Of a stretch of DNA of 64,000 nt, positions 55,624 through 64,000 are shown piece by piece. Position 1 is the first letter of the stretch. Every line of letters starts with the position of its first letter. A program made the position numbers and the translations under genes. The notes under the pieces were generated by a model. That model searched no databases. It saw only the letters and a list, made by a program, of their open reading frames with translations, and was not told the DNA's origin. Source of the stretch: Citrobacter sp. R56 (GTDB lineage: Bacteria; Pseudomonadota; Gammaproteobacteria; Enterobacterales; Enterobacteriaceae); assembly GCF_016811995.1 (NCBI RefSeq), contig NZ_CP069159.1, positions 2,542,001 to 2,606,000 on the forward strand, given 5' to 3'.

Positions 55624-56640
55624 ATGCAGAAGAAATCGATTTACGTTGCTTATACTGGCGGTACCATTGGTATGCAGCGTTCCGAACAAGGCTACATTCC
55701 TGTTTCCGGCCATCTTCAACGTCAACTGGCGCTGATGCCCGAGTTCCATCGCCCTGAAATGCCAGACTTCACCATTCATGAATACGCCCCCCTGATGGAT
55801 TCATCCGATATGACGCCGGAAGACTGGCAGCATATTGCCGAAGACATCAAAGCGCATTACGACGAATACGATGGTTTTGTCATTTTGCACGGCACCGACA
55901 CCATGGCGTTTACCGCCTCTGCACTCTCCTTCATGCTGGAGAATCTGGGTAAACCGGTCATAGTGACAGGGTCACAAATCCCACTGGCGGAGCTGCGGTC
56001 AGATGGTCAAATCAATCTGCTGAATGCGCTGTATATTGCGGCAAATTACCCGATCAACGAAGTGACGCTCTTTTTCAATAATCGCCTGTTTCGCGGTAAT
56101 CGCACCACCAAGGCGCACGCAGACGGTTTTGATGCTTTTGCGTCCCCAAATCTACAGCCGTTGCTGGAAGCCGGGATCCATATTCGCCGGTTGGGTACGC
56201 CACCCGCACCGCACGGCGAAGGTGAATTACTGGTGCATACGATCACCCCACAGCCGATTGGCGTGGTGACCATTTATCCGGGAATTTCCGCCGATGTGGT
56301 GCGTAACTTCCTGCGCCAGCCGGTAAAAGCGCTGATTCTGCGTTCTTATGGTGTGGGAAATGCGCCACAAAACAAAGAGTTCCTTAAAGAACTGGAAGAG
56401 GCCAGCTCGCGAGGTATTGTTGTCGTCAATCTTACGCAATGTATGTCCGGCAAAGTGAACATGGGCGGTTACGCCACGGGCAACGCGCTGGCGCACGCCG
56501 GGGTGATTGGCGGTGCCGACATGACCGTTGAAGCGACGCTGACCAAACTGCATTATTTGCTGAGCCAGGGCGTAGACACACAAACCATTCGCACCGCGAT
56601 GACGCAGAACCTTCGCGGTGAACTGACGCCGGACGACTGA
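55624..56640 (+). CDS. ansA: cytoplasmic L-asparaginase I
   Basis: This enzyme hydrolyses asparagine to aspartate and ammonia (338 residues, as in E. coli). The catalytic Thr14 in YTGGTIGM and the second Thr/Asp pair in HGTDTMAFTA (about 89-98) are present. There is no signal peptide, so it is the low-affinity cytoplasmic form. It forms an operon with pncA, 20 bases downstream. Confidence 0.95.
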   Translation: MQKKSIYVAYTGGTIGMQRSEQGYIPVSGHLQRQLALMPEFHRPEMPDFTIHEYAPLMDSSDMTPEDWQHIAEDIKAHYDEYDGFVILHGTDTMAFTASALSFMLENLGKPVIVTGSQIPLAELRSDGQINLLNALYIAANYPINEVTLFFNNRLFRGNRTTKAHADGFDAFASPNLQPLLEAGIHIRRLGTPPAPHGEGELLVHTITPQPIGVVTIYPGISADVVRNFLRQPVKALILRSYGVGNAPQNKEFLKELEEASSRGIVVVNLTQCMSGKVNMGGYATGNALAHAGVIGGADMTVEATLTKLHYLLSQGVDTQTIRTAMTQNLRGELTPDD

Positions 56641-56660
56641 GTCGCCCTCAGGAGGACGAA

Positions 56661-57302
56661 ATGACAAACCGGGCCTTGTTACTGGTCGATTTGCAGAATG
56701 ATTTTTGTGCCGGTGGCGCACTGGCGGTTCCTGAAGGGGACAGTACGGTAGAGGTTGCCAACCAACTGATTGCCTGGTGTGCTTCCCGGGGAGACGCCGT
56801 GATCGCCAGTCAGGACTGGCACCCCGCCGGGCACGGGAGTTTTGCCAGCCAGCATCAGGCGCAGCCGTACAGTCAGGGCACGCTCGATGGTTTACCACAA
56901 ACCTTCTGGCCCGATCACTGTGTGCAAAACAGCGACGGTGCGGCGCTCCACCCCCTGCTCAATCAACGCGCCATTACGGCTATTTTCCATAAGGGTGAAA
57001 ACCCGTTAGTTGATAGCTACAGTGCTTTTTATGATAACGGCCGTCGCCAGAAAACGGCGTTAGACGCCTGGCTTCGTGACAATGGCATAGAGGCGCTGGT
57101 CATCATGGGGCTGGCAACCGACTACTGTGTGAAGTTTAGCGTGCTGGACGCGTTACAACTGGGCTATACGGTGAGCGTTATCACCGACGGCTGCCGGGGG
57201 GTGAATATCCAGCCGCAGGACAGCACACAGGCGTTTATGGAGATGTCGGGCGCAGGCGCAACGCTGTATACCCTGGAGGACTGGGAAGAGACGCAGGCTT
57301 AA
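56661..57302 (+). CDS. pncA: nicotinamidase/pyrazinamidase
   Basis: This enzyme deamidates nicotinamide to nicotinate for NAD salvage (213 residues). The triad residues are visible as Asp10 (LLLVDLQNDF), the Lys in FHKGENP (about 112) and the Cys in ATDYCVKFS (about 157), with the metal ligands in QDWHPAGHGSF (about 51-61). A GGAGG ribosome site precedes the ATG. It completes the salvage route that ends at NadE, elsewhere in this window. Confidence 0.95.
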   Translation: MTNRALLLVDLQNDFCAGGALAVPEGDSTVEVANQLIAWCASRGDAVIASQDWHPAGHGSFASQHQAQPYSQGTLDGLPQTFWPDHCVQNSDGAALHPLLNQRAITAIFHKGENPLVDSYSAFYDNGRRQKTALDAWLRDNGIEALVIMGLATDYCVKFSVLDALQLGYTVSVITDGCRGVNIQPQDSTQAFMEMSGAGATLYTLEDWEETQA

Positions 57303-57312
57303 GTTTTATTCG

Positions 57313-57340
57313 GGCATCGGCGGTGGCTGATGCCTTTTTC
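57313..57340 (+). terminator. ansA-pncA terminator
   Basis: GGCATC and GATGCC pair around GGCGGTGGCT, followed by five Ts, ten bases after the pncA stop. Confidence 0.8.
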
Positions 57341-57495
57341 CCCTCATATTGCCGCCATGACAGCAAAAACCGCTTTTTATGTTCATAAAGCCAATGAACC
57401 CCTGCGATTTCAGTCACAAAAAACCGCCATCTTATCCCCTTACAATCTACGCCACGCTCTGGGAGCAGTATTGCGAGTCATTTAAGGAGTTAGCC

Positions 57496-58398
57496 GTGGC
57501 TTATTTATTTCTGACATGGGCTGCCATTTTCTGGGGCGGAAATTATGTCGTCGGGCATATTCTGGTGCAATATGTCGATCCCTACGGATTGAGTCTTATA
57601 CGCTGGGGAGGCACGACGCTGCTGATGTTTGCTCTTTACTGGAAGACATTTGTTCAAGACTATCCGGCACTGCGCCGTCAACTCAGGATGAATACTCTCT
57701 TCTCTTTGCTTGGTCAGGTTAGTTTTCCTCTCAGTTTGTATATTGGGCTGCAGTACACCACCTCGCTAAACGCGTCCATCTATATTTCCAGCACGCCTTG
57801 CCTGGTGTTGCTAATCAATTATTTTATTTTCCGGGAGCGTATTTCCGGAAGAAATATCCTCGGCGTCATTGCCAGTACTGCCGGAGTTATCTATCTTGCC
57901 TTCTCCAACGCTAAAGGCGCCAGCAGTCTGCAGGCCTTCGGCTGGGGAGATGTGCTGACGATTGTGTCTGCATTGAGCTGGGCATTTTACTGCGCGTTGT
58001 TGCGGCTCAAAAATAAAGAAGTGAAAAATACCTCATTTGTTGCCTTCAGCTCCCTGATTGGCACGATCATTCTTGTGCCAATGTACTGGCTGCATGCCAC
58101 ATTTTCGCAAGACTTCCACGGTATGATTTACACGGTTTCACCTCCGGTTATAGCCGGGATCCTCTATTTAATTATCTTTCCATCATGGCTTTCTTATGTG
58201 TTTTGGAACAAAGGTGTTTCGCTGATAGGAACGACACGTAGCGAAATCTACACGCATCTCATCCCCATTTCTGGCGGGATAATGGGAATCGCTTTCCTCG
58301 GCAATACGCTGGAGACTTATCATCTCATTACCCTGCTTTTGATTGTTTTTGGCATCGTCTGCTGCTCAACAAAAAACTTAGCAACTGAGAAAATATAA
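57496..58398 (+). CDS. EamA/DMT-superfamily transporter, GTG start
   Basis: This 300-residue membrane protein of the drug/metabolite transporter superfamily has ten predicted transmembrane helices in two EamA repeats (AIFWGGNYVVGH near the start; second half from about 160). The GTG (VAYLFLTWAAIFWGG) with AAGGAG before it is preferred; an ATG 39 codons upstream would add a non-hydrophobic tail that the family lacks. The substrate is unknown: members export amino acids, riboflavin or other metabolites. Its composition looks more AT-rich than its neighbours. K-12 has ydjE-ydjL here instead, so it may be acquired. Confidence 0.85.
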   Translation: MAYLFLTWAAIFWGGNYVVGHILVQYVDPYGLSLIRWGGTTLLMFALYWKTFVQDYPALRRQLRMNTLFSLLGQVSFPLSLYIGLQYTTSLNASIYISSTPCLVLLINYFIFRERISGRNILGVIASTAGVIYLAFSNAKGASSLQAFGWGDVLTIVSALSWAFYCALLRLKNKEVKNTSFVAFSSLIGTIILVPMYWLHATFSQDFHGMIYTVSPPVIAGILYLIIFPSWLSYVFWNKGVSLIGTTRSEIYTHLIPISGGIMGIAFLGNTLETYHLITLLLIVFGIVCCSTKNLATEKI

Positions 58399-58708
58399 GC
58401 CGTGACGGAGATTTTTGGCGAGTCGTCACGAAAAACAGAGAACCGTTTCCCGAATGGACGGAAATAAACCGGTGAACGGCGCATGGGATCTGCTGGATAA
58501 GCAACCTGCCGAGAGAGAAAACACCACCACCCTGTTAAAAGAACTTCACGAAACGTTGCCATAGAGCCAACGCGTAGCCATTGCCGTGGGGGTAAATGTC
58601 AAAAGCCCAAAAAGCTGAGTAGATGTGAAAACCTTTGCGCTTTTTTGGGTCTGGCTGGCCCGTACACAGGCCCAGCAAGCGTTGGCACCGCTGGGCAACA
58701 AATACAAC
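58399..58708. other. region between the DMT transporter and yeaC
   Basis: The first half contains the short open frame at 58454, listed separately. The second half (58565-58708) carries the 3' end region of yeaC, with a GGCCCGTACACAGGCCCAG inverted repeat (GGGCC/GGCCC arms) near 58657-58676 that lacks a U tract on the yeaC strand. No other gene is recognisable. This is where a deletion joint relative to K-12 would lie. Confidence 0.5.
58454..58564 (+). pseudogene. short unassigned open frame, possible gene remnant
   Basis: This 36-codon frame begins MDGNKPVNGAWDLLDKQPAE and ends LLKELHETLP. It is open 16 codons further upstream, without another start. It has no signal or membrane segment and no ribosome site of quality. 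It may be the 3' stub of a lost gene; I do not recognise the family. It could equally be chance. Confidence 0.3.
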
Positions 58709-58987
58709 TTACTGCACTTTCAGTGTCGCTATCGGCGGCGGTACAATGCCGAAATCGGCCTTCAGCTGTTGCTTACTCTTCATCACCATCTGACCCTGGG
58801 TGTCAATCGTCATATGCTGCGCATCGGTGTTGTAACGCGCCTGCCACAGCATCACCAGTTGCAGACTGTTCTCTTTTTGTTCCGGCGTCAGCGCGACGCC
58901 ATCAGGCCATTTCCCCAGTTCAACCGCGGTGGATAACCGCTGATAAACTTCCGGCGTCATGCTGTCGATCATCTCATCAAGGTTCAT
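58709..58987 (-). CDS. yeaC: DUF1315 protein YeaC
   Basis: This 92-residue protein (E. coli 90) is nearly all helical; its sequence MNLDEMIDSMTPEVYQRLS and the QLVMLWQARYNTDAQHMTID segment match the family. Function unknown. It is transcribed leftward, 41 bases after msrB, and is probably co-transcribed with it. Confidence 0.92.
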   Translation of the reverse strand: MNLDEMIDSMTPEVYQRLSTAVELGKWPDGVALTPEQKENSLQLVMLWQARYNTDAQHMTIDTQGQMVMKSKQQLKADFGIVPPPIATLKVQ

Positions 58988-59028
58988 GATAAGTCCGCTC
59001 CTCTGGAATAATTTGCTGAATCGTTTTT

Positions 59029-59442
59029 TCAGCCTTTGATTTGTTCGCCATTTTCATCATCGGTAAAGCTTAATGAGGCTGAATTGACGCAATAACGCTC
59101 GCCGGTCGGCTGCGGGCCGTCCGGGAAGACGTGTCCCAGGTGCGCATCACAGCTCCCGCAGCGGATTTCAATACGCTGCATCCCATGGGAAGTATCTTTA
59201 ATGTAACGAATTGACTTTTCGCTGACCGGCTCATAAAAACTGGGCCACCCACAGCCCGAATCAAACTTCGTCTGGGAGTGAAATAACGCAGCATCACAGA
59301 CCAGGCAATGGTAGGTCCCACCCCGCTTGTTATGCAGCAAACGCCCGGTAAACGGCGGTTCTGTGCCGTGATTTTGCGTCACGTAAAATTGCATTTCCGA
59401 CAAATTTTTTTTCAGTTCTTCCGGAGAGGGTTGGTTAGCCAT
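59029..59442 (-). CDS. msrB: peptide methionine (R)-sulfoxide reductase MsrB
   Basis: This enzyme reduces methionine-R-sulfoxide in proteins, with thioredoxin. At 137 residues it has the zinc-binding Cys46/Cys49 (YHCLVCD) and Cys95/Cys98 (RCGSCDAH) pairs and the catalytic Cys118 in [11 protein letters not shown]. It is divergent from gapA. Confidence 0.96.
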   Translation of the reverse strand: MANQPSPEELKKNLSEMQFYVTQNHGTEPPFTGRLLHNKRGGTYHCLVCDAALFHSQTKFDSGCGWPSFYEPVSEKSIRYIKDTSHGMQRIEIRCGSCDAHLGHVFPDGPQPTGERYCVNSASLSFTDDENGEQIKG

Positions 59443-60779
<1,337 letters not shown>

Positions 60780-60805
60780 GTTGAGATGAAACAGTAATCT
60801 GTAAG

Positions 60806-60832
60806 AGAGCGACTTCGGTCGCTCTTTTTTTT
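60806..60832 (+). terminator. gapA terminator
   Basis: GAGCGAC and GTCGCTC form a stem closed by a TTCG tetraloop, with eight Ts after it. Confidence 0.95.
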
Positions 60833-60855
60833 GCCTGAAGAGAAAGGATTACGTG

Positions 60856-61740
60856 ATGATCAATAAAATTTTTGCACTGCCGATAATCGAACATATTACC
60901 CCTGTCCTCTCCCGCCGCCAGCTTGATGAGCTGGAGGTGATCGTTGTCGACCACCCGCAGGTAAAAGCCTCTTTCGCATTACAGGGCGCGCACCTGCTCT
61001 CCTGGAAACCGGCAGGCGAAGACGAAGTTCTGTGGTTAAGCAACACGACGCCGTTCAAAACAGGCACCGCGTTGCGCGGCGGCGTGCCGATTTGCTGGCC
61101 GTGGTTTGGCCCGGCGGCACAGGCAGGCCTGCCTGCTCACGGTTTTGCCCGTAACCTGCCGTGGACGCTGAAAGCGCACAACGAAGACGATAACGGCGTG
61201 GTCCTGACCTTTGAACTGCAAAGCAGTGACGCCACCCGCAAGTATTGGCCGCATGACTTTACGCTGTTAGCCCGTTTTAAACTGGGGAAAACCTGCGAGA
61301 TTGAGCTGGAAGCCCACGGTGAGTTTGAAACAACCTCCGCGCTGCACACCTATTTTAACGTCGGCGATATTGCGGCAGTGAAAGTCAGTGGTCTTGGCGA
61401 TCGCTTTATCGATAAAGTGAACGATGCCAAAGAAGATGTGCTGGCTGACGGCGTGCAAACGTTCCCGGACAGGACTGACCGCGTGTACCTGAATCCGCAG
61501 GCCTGCAGCGTCATTCACGATGACGCGCTCAATCGCACTATTGACGTCGTGCACCATCACCACCTCAACGTGGTAGGCTGGAACCCTGGCCCGGCGCTGT
61601 CCGTGAGCATGGGTGATATGCCGGATGATGGTTACAAGACGTTTGTTTGTGTCGAGACGGTGTACGCTACCGCGCAGCAAAAGACCACCGAAGAGAAGCC
61701 TTCTCGTCTGGCGCAAACGATCCGCGTCGCCAAACGTTAA
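60856..61740 (+). CDS. yeaD: D-hexose-6-phosphate mutarotase YeaD
   Basis: This glucose-6-phosphate 1-epimerase of the galactose-mutarotase-like fold has 294 residues, as in E. coli. Conserved segments are GGVPICWPWFGPA (about 77-89), AHGFARNLPW and HTYFNVGDI (about 160). The ATG after GTG is chosen (MINKIFALP); AAAGGA lies ten bases before it. It lies 77 bases after gapA, separated by a terminator. The metabolic use is to interconvert anomers of glucose 6-phosphate near glycolysis entry. Confidence 0.93.
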   Translation: MINKIFALPIIEHITPVLSRRQLDELEVIVVDHPQVKASFALQGAHLLSWKPAGEDEVLWLSNTTPFKTGTALRGGVPICWPWFGPAAQAGLPAHGFARNLPWTLKAHNEDDNGVVLTFELQSSDATRKYWPHDFTLLARFKLGKTCEIELEAHGEFETTSALHTYFNVGDIAAVKVSGLGDRFIDKVNDAKEDVLADGVQTFPDRTDRVYLNPQACSVIHDDALNRTIDVVHHHHLNVVGWNPGPALSVSMGDMPDDGYKTFVCVETVYATAQQKTTEEKPSRLAQTIRVAKR

Positions 61741-61763
61741 GCGGTAAGTGATGCCGGTGTTTC

Positions 61764-61841
61764 TGTAGGCCGGATAAGATGCGTGAGCATCGCCATCCGG
61801 CAAACAATGCCAGATGGCGACTAACGTCTTATCTGGCCTAC
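61764..61841. repeat. BIME between yeaD and yeaE
   Basis: TGTAGGCCGGATAAG and CTTATCTGGCCTAC enclose inner arms GCCATCCGGC and GCCAGATGGC. This is the typical REP pair. Weaker arms ATGCCGG (61751) and CCGGCAT (61853) extend it on both sides. It lies between convergent genes. Confidence 0.88.
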
Positions 61842-61861
61842 GAAAATAACATCCGGCATCG

Positions 61862-62716
61862 TCACACCATATCCAGCGCGGTTTTCCCCTTCGGGGCCGG
61901 ATGCGCTTTATCCAGTGCAGCCAGATCACTGGCTGAAAGGGTAATATTCAGCGCCGCCGCGTTCTGCTGCACATGCTCAACGCTTGCCGCTTTTGGAATC
62001 GCCATCACGCTCTGATGACTAATGACCCACGCCAGCAGGATTTGCGCCGCGCTCGCACGGTGAGCATGGGCAATCTCATTAATGACGGGATTGTTCAATA
62101 AGCCGCTACGTAGACGTCCGGCTTGCGCCAGCGGGCTGTAAGCCATCACCGGCATCTGATGCTGCTGGCACCATGGCAGCAGGTCATACTCAATCCCACG
62201 AGAAGCCAGATGATAAAGCACCTGATTGGTGGCGCACTGCTTCCCGCCAGCAACCTGCCATAATTTCTGCATAGCGTCATCATCAAGATTAGAAACGCCC
62301 CAGCGACGGATTTTTCCCTGCGCGATCAGCTTTTCCATCGCCTCGACCGTCTCTGCAAATGAATAGCTGCCTGACCAGTGTAATAAATAGAGATCCAGGT
62401 AATCGGTATTCAGGCGGCGCAGACTGCCTTCACATGCGGTAATGGCTTTCTGCCCTCCGGCATTCCACGGATACACTTTCGAGACCAGGAAGACCTTATC
62501 ACGCCGGCCTGCCAGCGCTTCGCCGACCACCTCCTCTGCCGCACCTTCAGCGTACATTTCTGCGGTGTCGATAAGCGTTAACCCCAAATCAATGCCCGCA
62601 CGCAGTGCATTCACCTCGGCCCGTCGATGATGGGATTTTTCACCCATATACCAGGTCCCCTGTCCCACCGCAGGGAGTGTGAGCTGGCCACTAAAAACAA
62701 CCTGTTTTTCTGTCAT
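61862..62716 (-). CDS. yeaE: aldo/keto reductase YeaE (methylglyoxal reductase)
   Basis: This NADPH-dependent AKR of 284 residues has the tetrad Asp/Tyr in LIDTAEMYAEG, Lys in LVSKVYPWN and His in LYLLHWSG. E. coli YeaE reduces methylglyoxal to acetol. It is separated from mipA by a terminator. A GGAGG-like ribosome site (GGGAGGATACG) precedes the ATG. Confidence 0.94.
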   Translation of the reverse strand: MTEKQVVFSGQLTLPAVGQGTWYMGEKSHHRRAEVNALRAGIDLGLTLIDTAEMYAEGAAEEVVGEALAGRRDKVFLVSKVYPWNAGGQKAITACEGSLRRLNTDYLDLYLLHWSGSYSFAETVEAMEKLIAQGKIRRWGVSNLDDDAMQKLWQVAGGKQCATNQVLYHLASRGIEYDLLPWCQQHQMPVMAYSPLAQAGRLRSGLLNNPVINEIAHAHRASAAQILLAWVISHQSVMAIPKAASVEHVQQNAAALNITLSASDLAALDKAHPAPKGKTALDMV

Positions 62717-62749
62717 CGTATCCTCCCGTGTTATGCACTACCGTAATGC

Positions 62750-62775
62750 AAAACAGGGCGCGAGCGCCCTGTTTT
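62750..62775 (-). terminator. mipA terminator
   Basis: AAAACAGGGCGC and GCGCCCTGTTTT are perfect 12-bp arms around a two-base centre, with T run on the minus side, between mipA and yeaE. Confidence 0.88.
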
Positions 62776-62806
62776 GATGCACAAAATGCACTGTAATGAT
62801 GCACAA

Positions 62807-63553
62807 TCAGAACTTGTAGGTAACCCCGGTGGAGATCAGACCACTCCAGGATTTGTCTACCATCGGGCTGTCGCTAATTTCATCCGACAAATGGGTATAG
62901 CGCGCAGTACCGTACACGCTCCAGTTACCGAGGAAATTGTAGTTGGCGCTAATTTCCAGGTACGGGTTCCAGCTGTCGTTCGGGTCGTAGCTACGCAGAC
63001 CGCTGTGCGAAGACTCTTTGCCCGAGACGCCATAGTAGTACTCGTTCTGGTTTTCGCTGTTCCATTCCACACCGATACCCGGCGTTAATGTCAAACCGCC
63101 ATTGGTATAACGGTACAGCCAGGCCAGATCCCACACGATGCCGTTGCTGTTATCCAGCGTGTCACCCGCAAGCGTAGTGCGCAGGAAGCCATACTGCGTG
63201 TTATGAACGTAAGACAGCCCTGCCATCATGGTGCTTTTACGTTTGTCGAGCTGGCGAAGTTGGTGATTGTCGCTGTCTTCCGGTTTGAAATACATCGGAG
63301 ACCAGTACGCGGTAATCGACAATTTATCGGTGTTGTCATTCCACAGGTAGTATCCACCACCCAGACCACGGAACCAGAAATTTTCACTTTCATAGGTGAT
63401 GACTGGAACCGGATATACGTCGGTATCGTAATCTTTATAGGGGTGCTCAACCACACCAACACCTGCGCCCAACGTCAGGTTGCTTTCAGCTTGTGCGACA
63501 TTCGTCGTCGTTGCGATAAGCACGCCAAGTGCCAGAAGTTTGAGTTTGGTCAC
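62807..63553 (-). CDS. mipA: MltA-interacting outer-membrane protein MipA, GTG start
   Basis: This outer-membrane scaffold of the OmpV/MipA family (248 residues) has a signal peptide (MTKLKLLALGVLIATTTNVAQA, 1-22) and a mature beta-barrel chain ending in ...GVTYKF, the terminal aromatic motif. MipA binds the lytic transglycosylase MltA and PBP1B in E. coli. The start is a GTG after AAGGAATTATGGATT, which gives the E. coli length; the frame is open 23 codons further. Confidence 0.93.
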   Translation of the reverse strand: MTKLKLLALGVLIATTTNVAQAESNLTLGAGVGVVEHPYKDYDTDVYPVPVITYESENFWFRGLGGGYYLWNDNTDKLSITAYWSPMYFKPEDSDNHQLRQLDKRKSTMMAGLSYVHNTQYGFLRTTLAGDTLDNSNGIVWDLAWLYRYTNGGLTLTPGIGVEWNSENQNEYYYGVSGKESSHSGLRSYDPNDSWNPYLEISANYNFLGNWSVYGTARYTHLSDEISDSPMVDKSWSGLISTGVTYKF

Positions 63554-63868
63554 AATCCATAATTCCTTATTCAAATGTTTAGCAGCAAAAGTGTAACCGC
63601 CAATACGTTTCAACCCAACCATTTTACTTATTACTCACAAAATGTAACCGACTAATTTTTCAGCAGCAGATGACATTTCATTTTCAGTCCGGTGAATTCT
63701 GCGTGATTTTCGTCCTTTATCTTTACATTAAATATGCATTTTTTGTGGATGAGTTATTGATATGCCATTGAAATTCATTTAAGCGCACAGGCAAGTTTTG
63801 CAAATGCCATCTACGCTTAATTTTAAGAAGGTGTATCACCGGGCACGTTGATCTCTTGGCCGCCAATT

Positions 63869-63884
63869 TGGCATGAGAGTTGCT
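63869..63884 (+). promoter_or_regulatory. sigma-54 promoter upstream of yeaG
   Basis: TGGCATGAGAGTTGCT matches TGGCACG-N4-TTGCT with one change, and the GG and GC elements are ten bases apart. It lies about 115 bases before the presumed yeaG start. In E. coli yeaGH is NtrC/sigma-54- and sigma-S-dependent, and is induced by nitrogen starvation. Confidence 0.85.
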
Positions 63885-63983
63885 GTTTTTTACAACAAGA
63901 GACAGCAGAGGCGTCGTTCAGTTTACCTCTTCCGGGGGCCTCTACTATTCATATGAACGGCTCTTAACATGTGCTAAAAAACG

Positions 63984-64000
63984 AAAGGACGGCATACCAT
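63984..64000 (+). other. yeaG: ribosome site and first two bases of presumed yeaG start
   Basis: The window ends with GAAAGGA and, eight bases later, AT at its last two positions. In E. coli the serine-protein kinase gene yeaG (PrkA family) begins here; the next base is presumably G. Identity is inferred from synteny only. Confidence 0.5.

Larger units (their letters stand above)
63554..64000. other. mipA-yeaG divergent control region
   Basis: The left part carries the mipA promoter and the right part the yeaG leader with its sigma-54 promoter. A GGGGGCC hairpin (GGCGTCG to CGGGGGCCTC) lies near 63909-63941 in the leader. No other gene is present. Confidence 0.6.

Overview
This window is a chromosomal segment of a gamma-proteobacterium of the Enterobacteriaceae, in the Escherichia/Salmonella/Citrobacter group and most consistent with a Citrobacter. 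The basis is near-identical gene order to the E. coli K-12 aroH to mipA interval, with proteins that are close to but clearly not identical to the E. coli ones. I recognise the families from memory and ran no database search. There is no rRNA, tRNA, CRISPR array, insertion sequence or prophage that I can see.

Layout. Positions 1-4600 hold aroH (Trp-sensitive DAHP synthase), a HemP-like protein behind a Fur box, SelO, the anti-FlhDC factor YdiV and the lipoprotein NlpC. Positions 4600-14350 are a minus-strand block: thrS-infC-rpmI-rplT-pheM-pheS-pheT-ihfA-btuC-btuE-btuD. It carries its classical regulatory devices: the AUU start of infC, the thrS tRNA-like operator hairpin, and the PheM leader peptide with its attenuator. 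Positions 14600-23100 hold small membrane proteins, pfkB, YniABC, a KduD-like dehydrogenase that K-12 lacks here, the LexA-controlled ydjM, the cystine importer tcyP and cedA. Positions 23300-28600 are the chitobiose operon chbBCARFG, and 28800-31600 hold osmE, nadE, ves and spy. Positions 31900-37950 are the arginine-catabolic operon astCADBE behind a clear sigma-54 promoter. Positions 38370-46770 hold xthA, then a compact eight-gene plus-strand cluster, ydjXYZ-ynjABCDE, of largely unknown function. Positions 46830-53530 hold ynjF, nudG, ynjH, gdhA, topB, selD and ydjA. Positions 53700-64000 hold sppA, ansA, pncA, a DMT-family transporter replacing the K-12 ydjE-ydjL segment, yeaC, msrB, gapA, yeaD, yeaE, mipA and the sigma-54-type control region of yeaG.

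How the genes fit together. The translation block co-produces an initiation factor, two ribosomal proteins and two aminoacyl-tRNA synthetases, and it runs on into IHF and B12 uptake. Nitrogen metabolism recurs: ast (arginine to glutamate), gdhA, ansA and the NtrC-type promoters. Relative to K-12, katE, ydjO, cho, ynjI and ydjE-ydjL are missing from their usual places. Two genes (kduD-like and the DMT transporter) are extra. REP/BIME palindromes fill several of the joints. The ydjXYZ-ynjABCDE cluster is the best candidate for an undescribed system. It combines two TVP38/TMEM64 membrane proteins, a Cys-rich lipoprotein, an AhpD-like protein, a complete ABC importer and a periplasmic multi-rhodanese protein.
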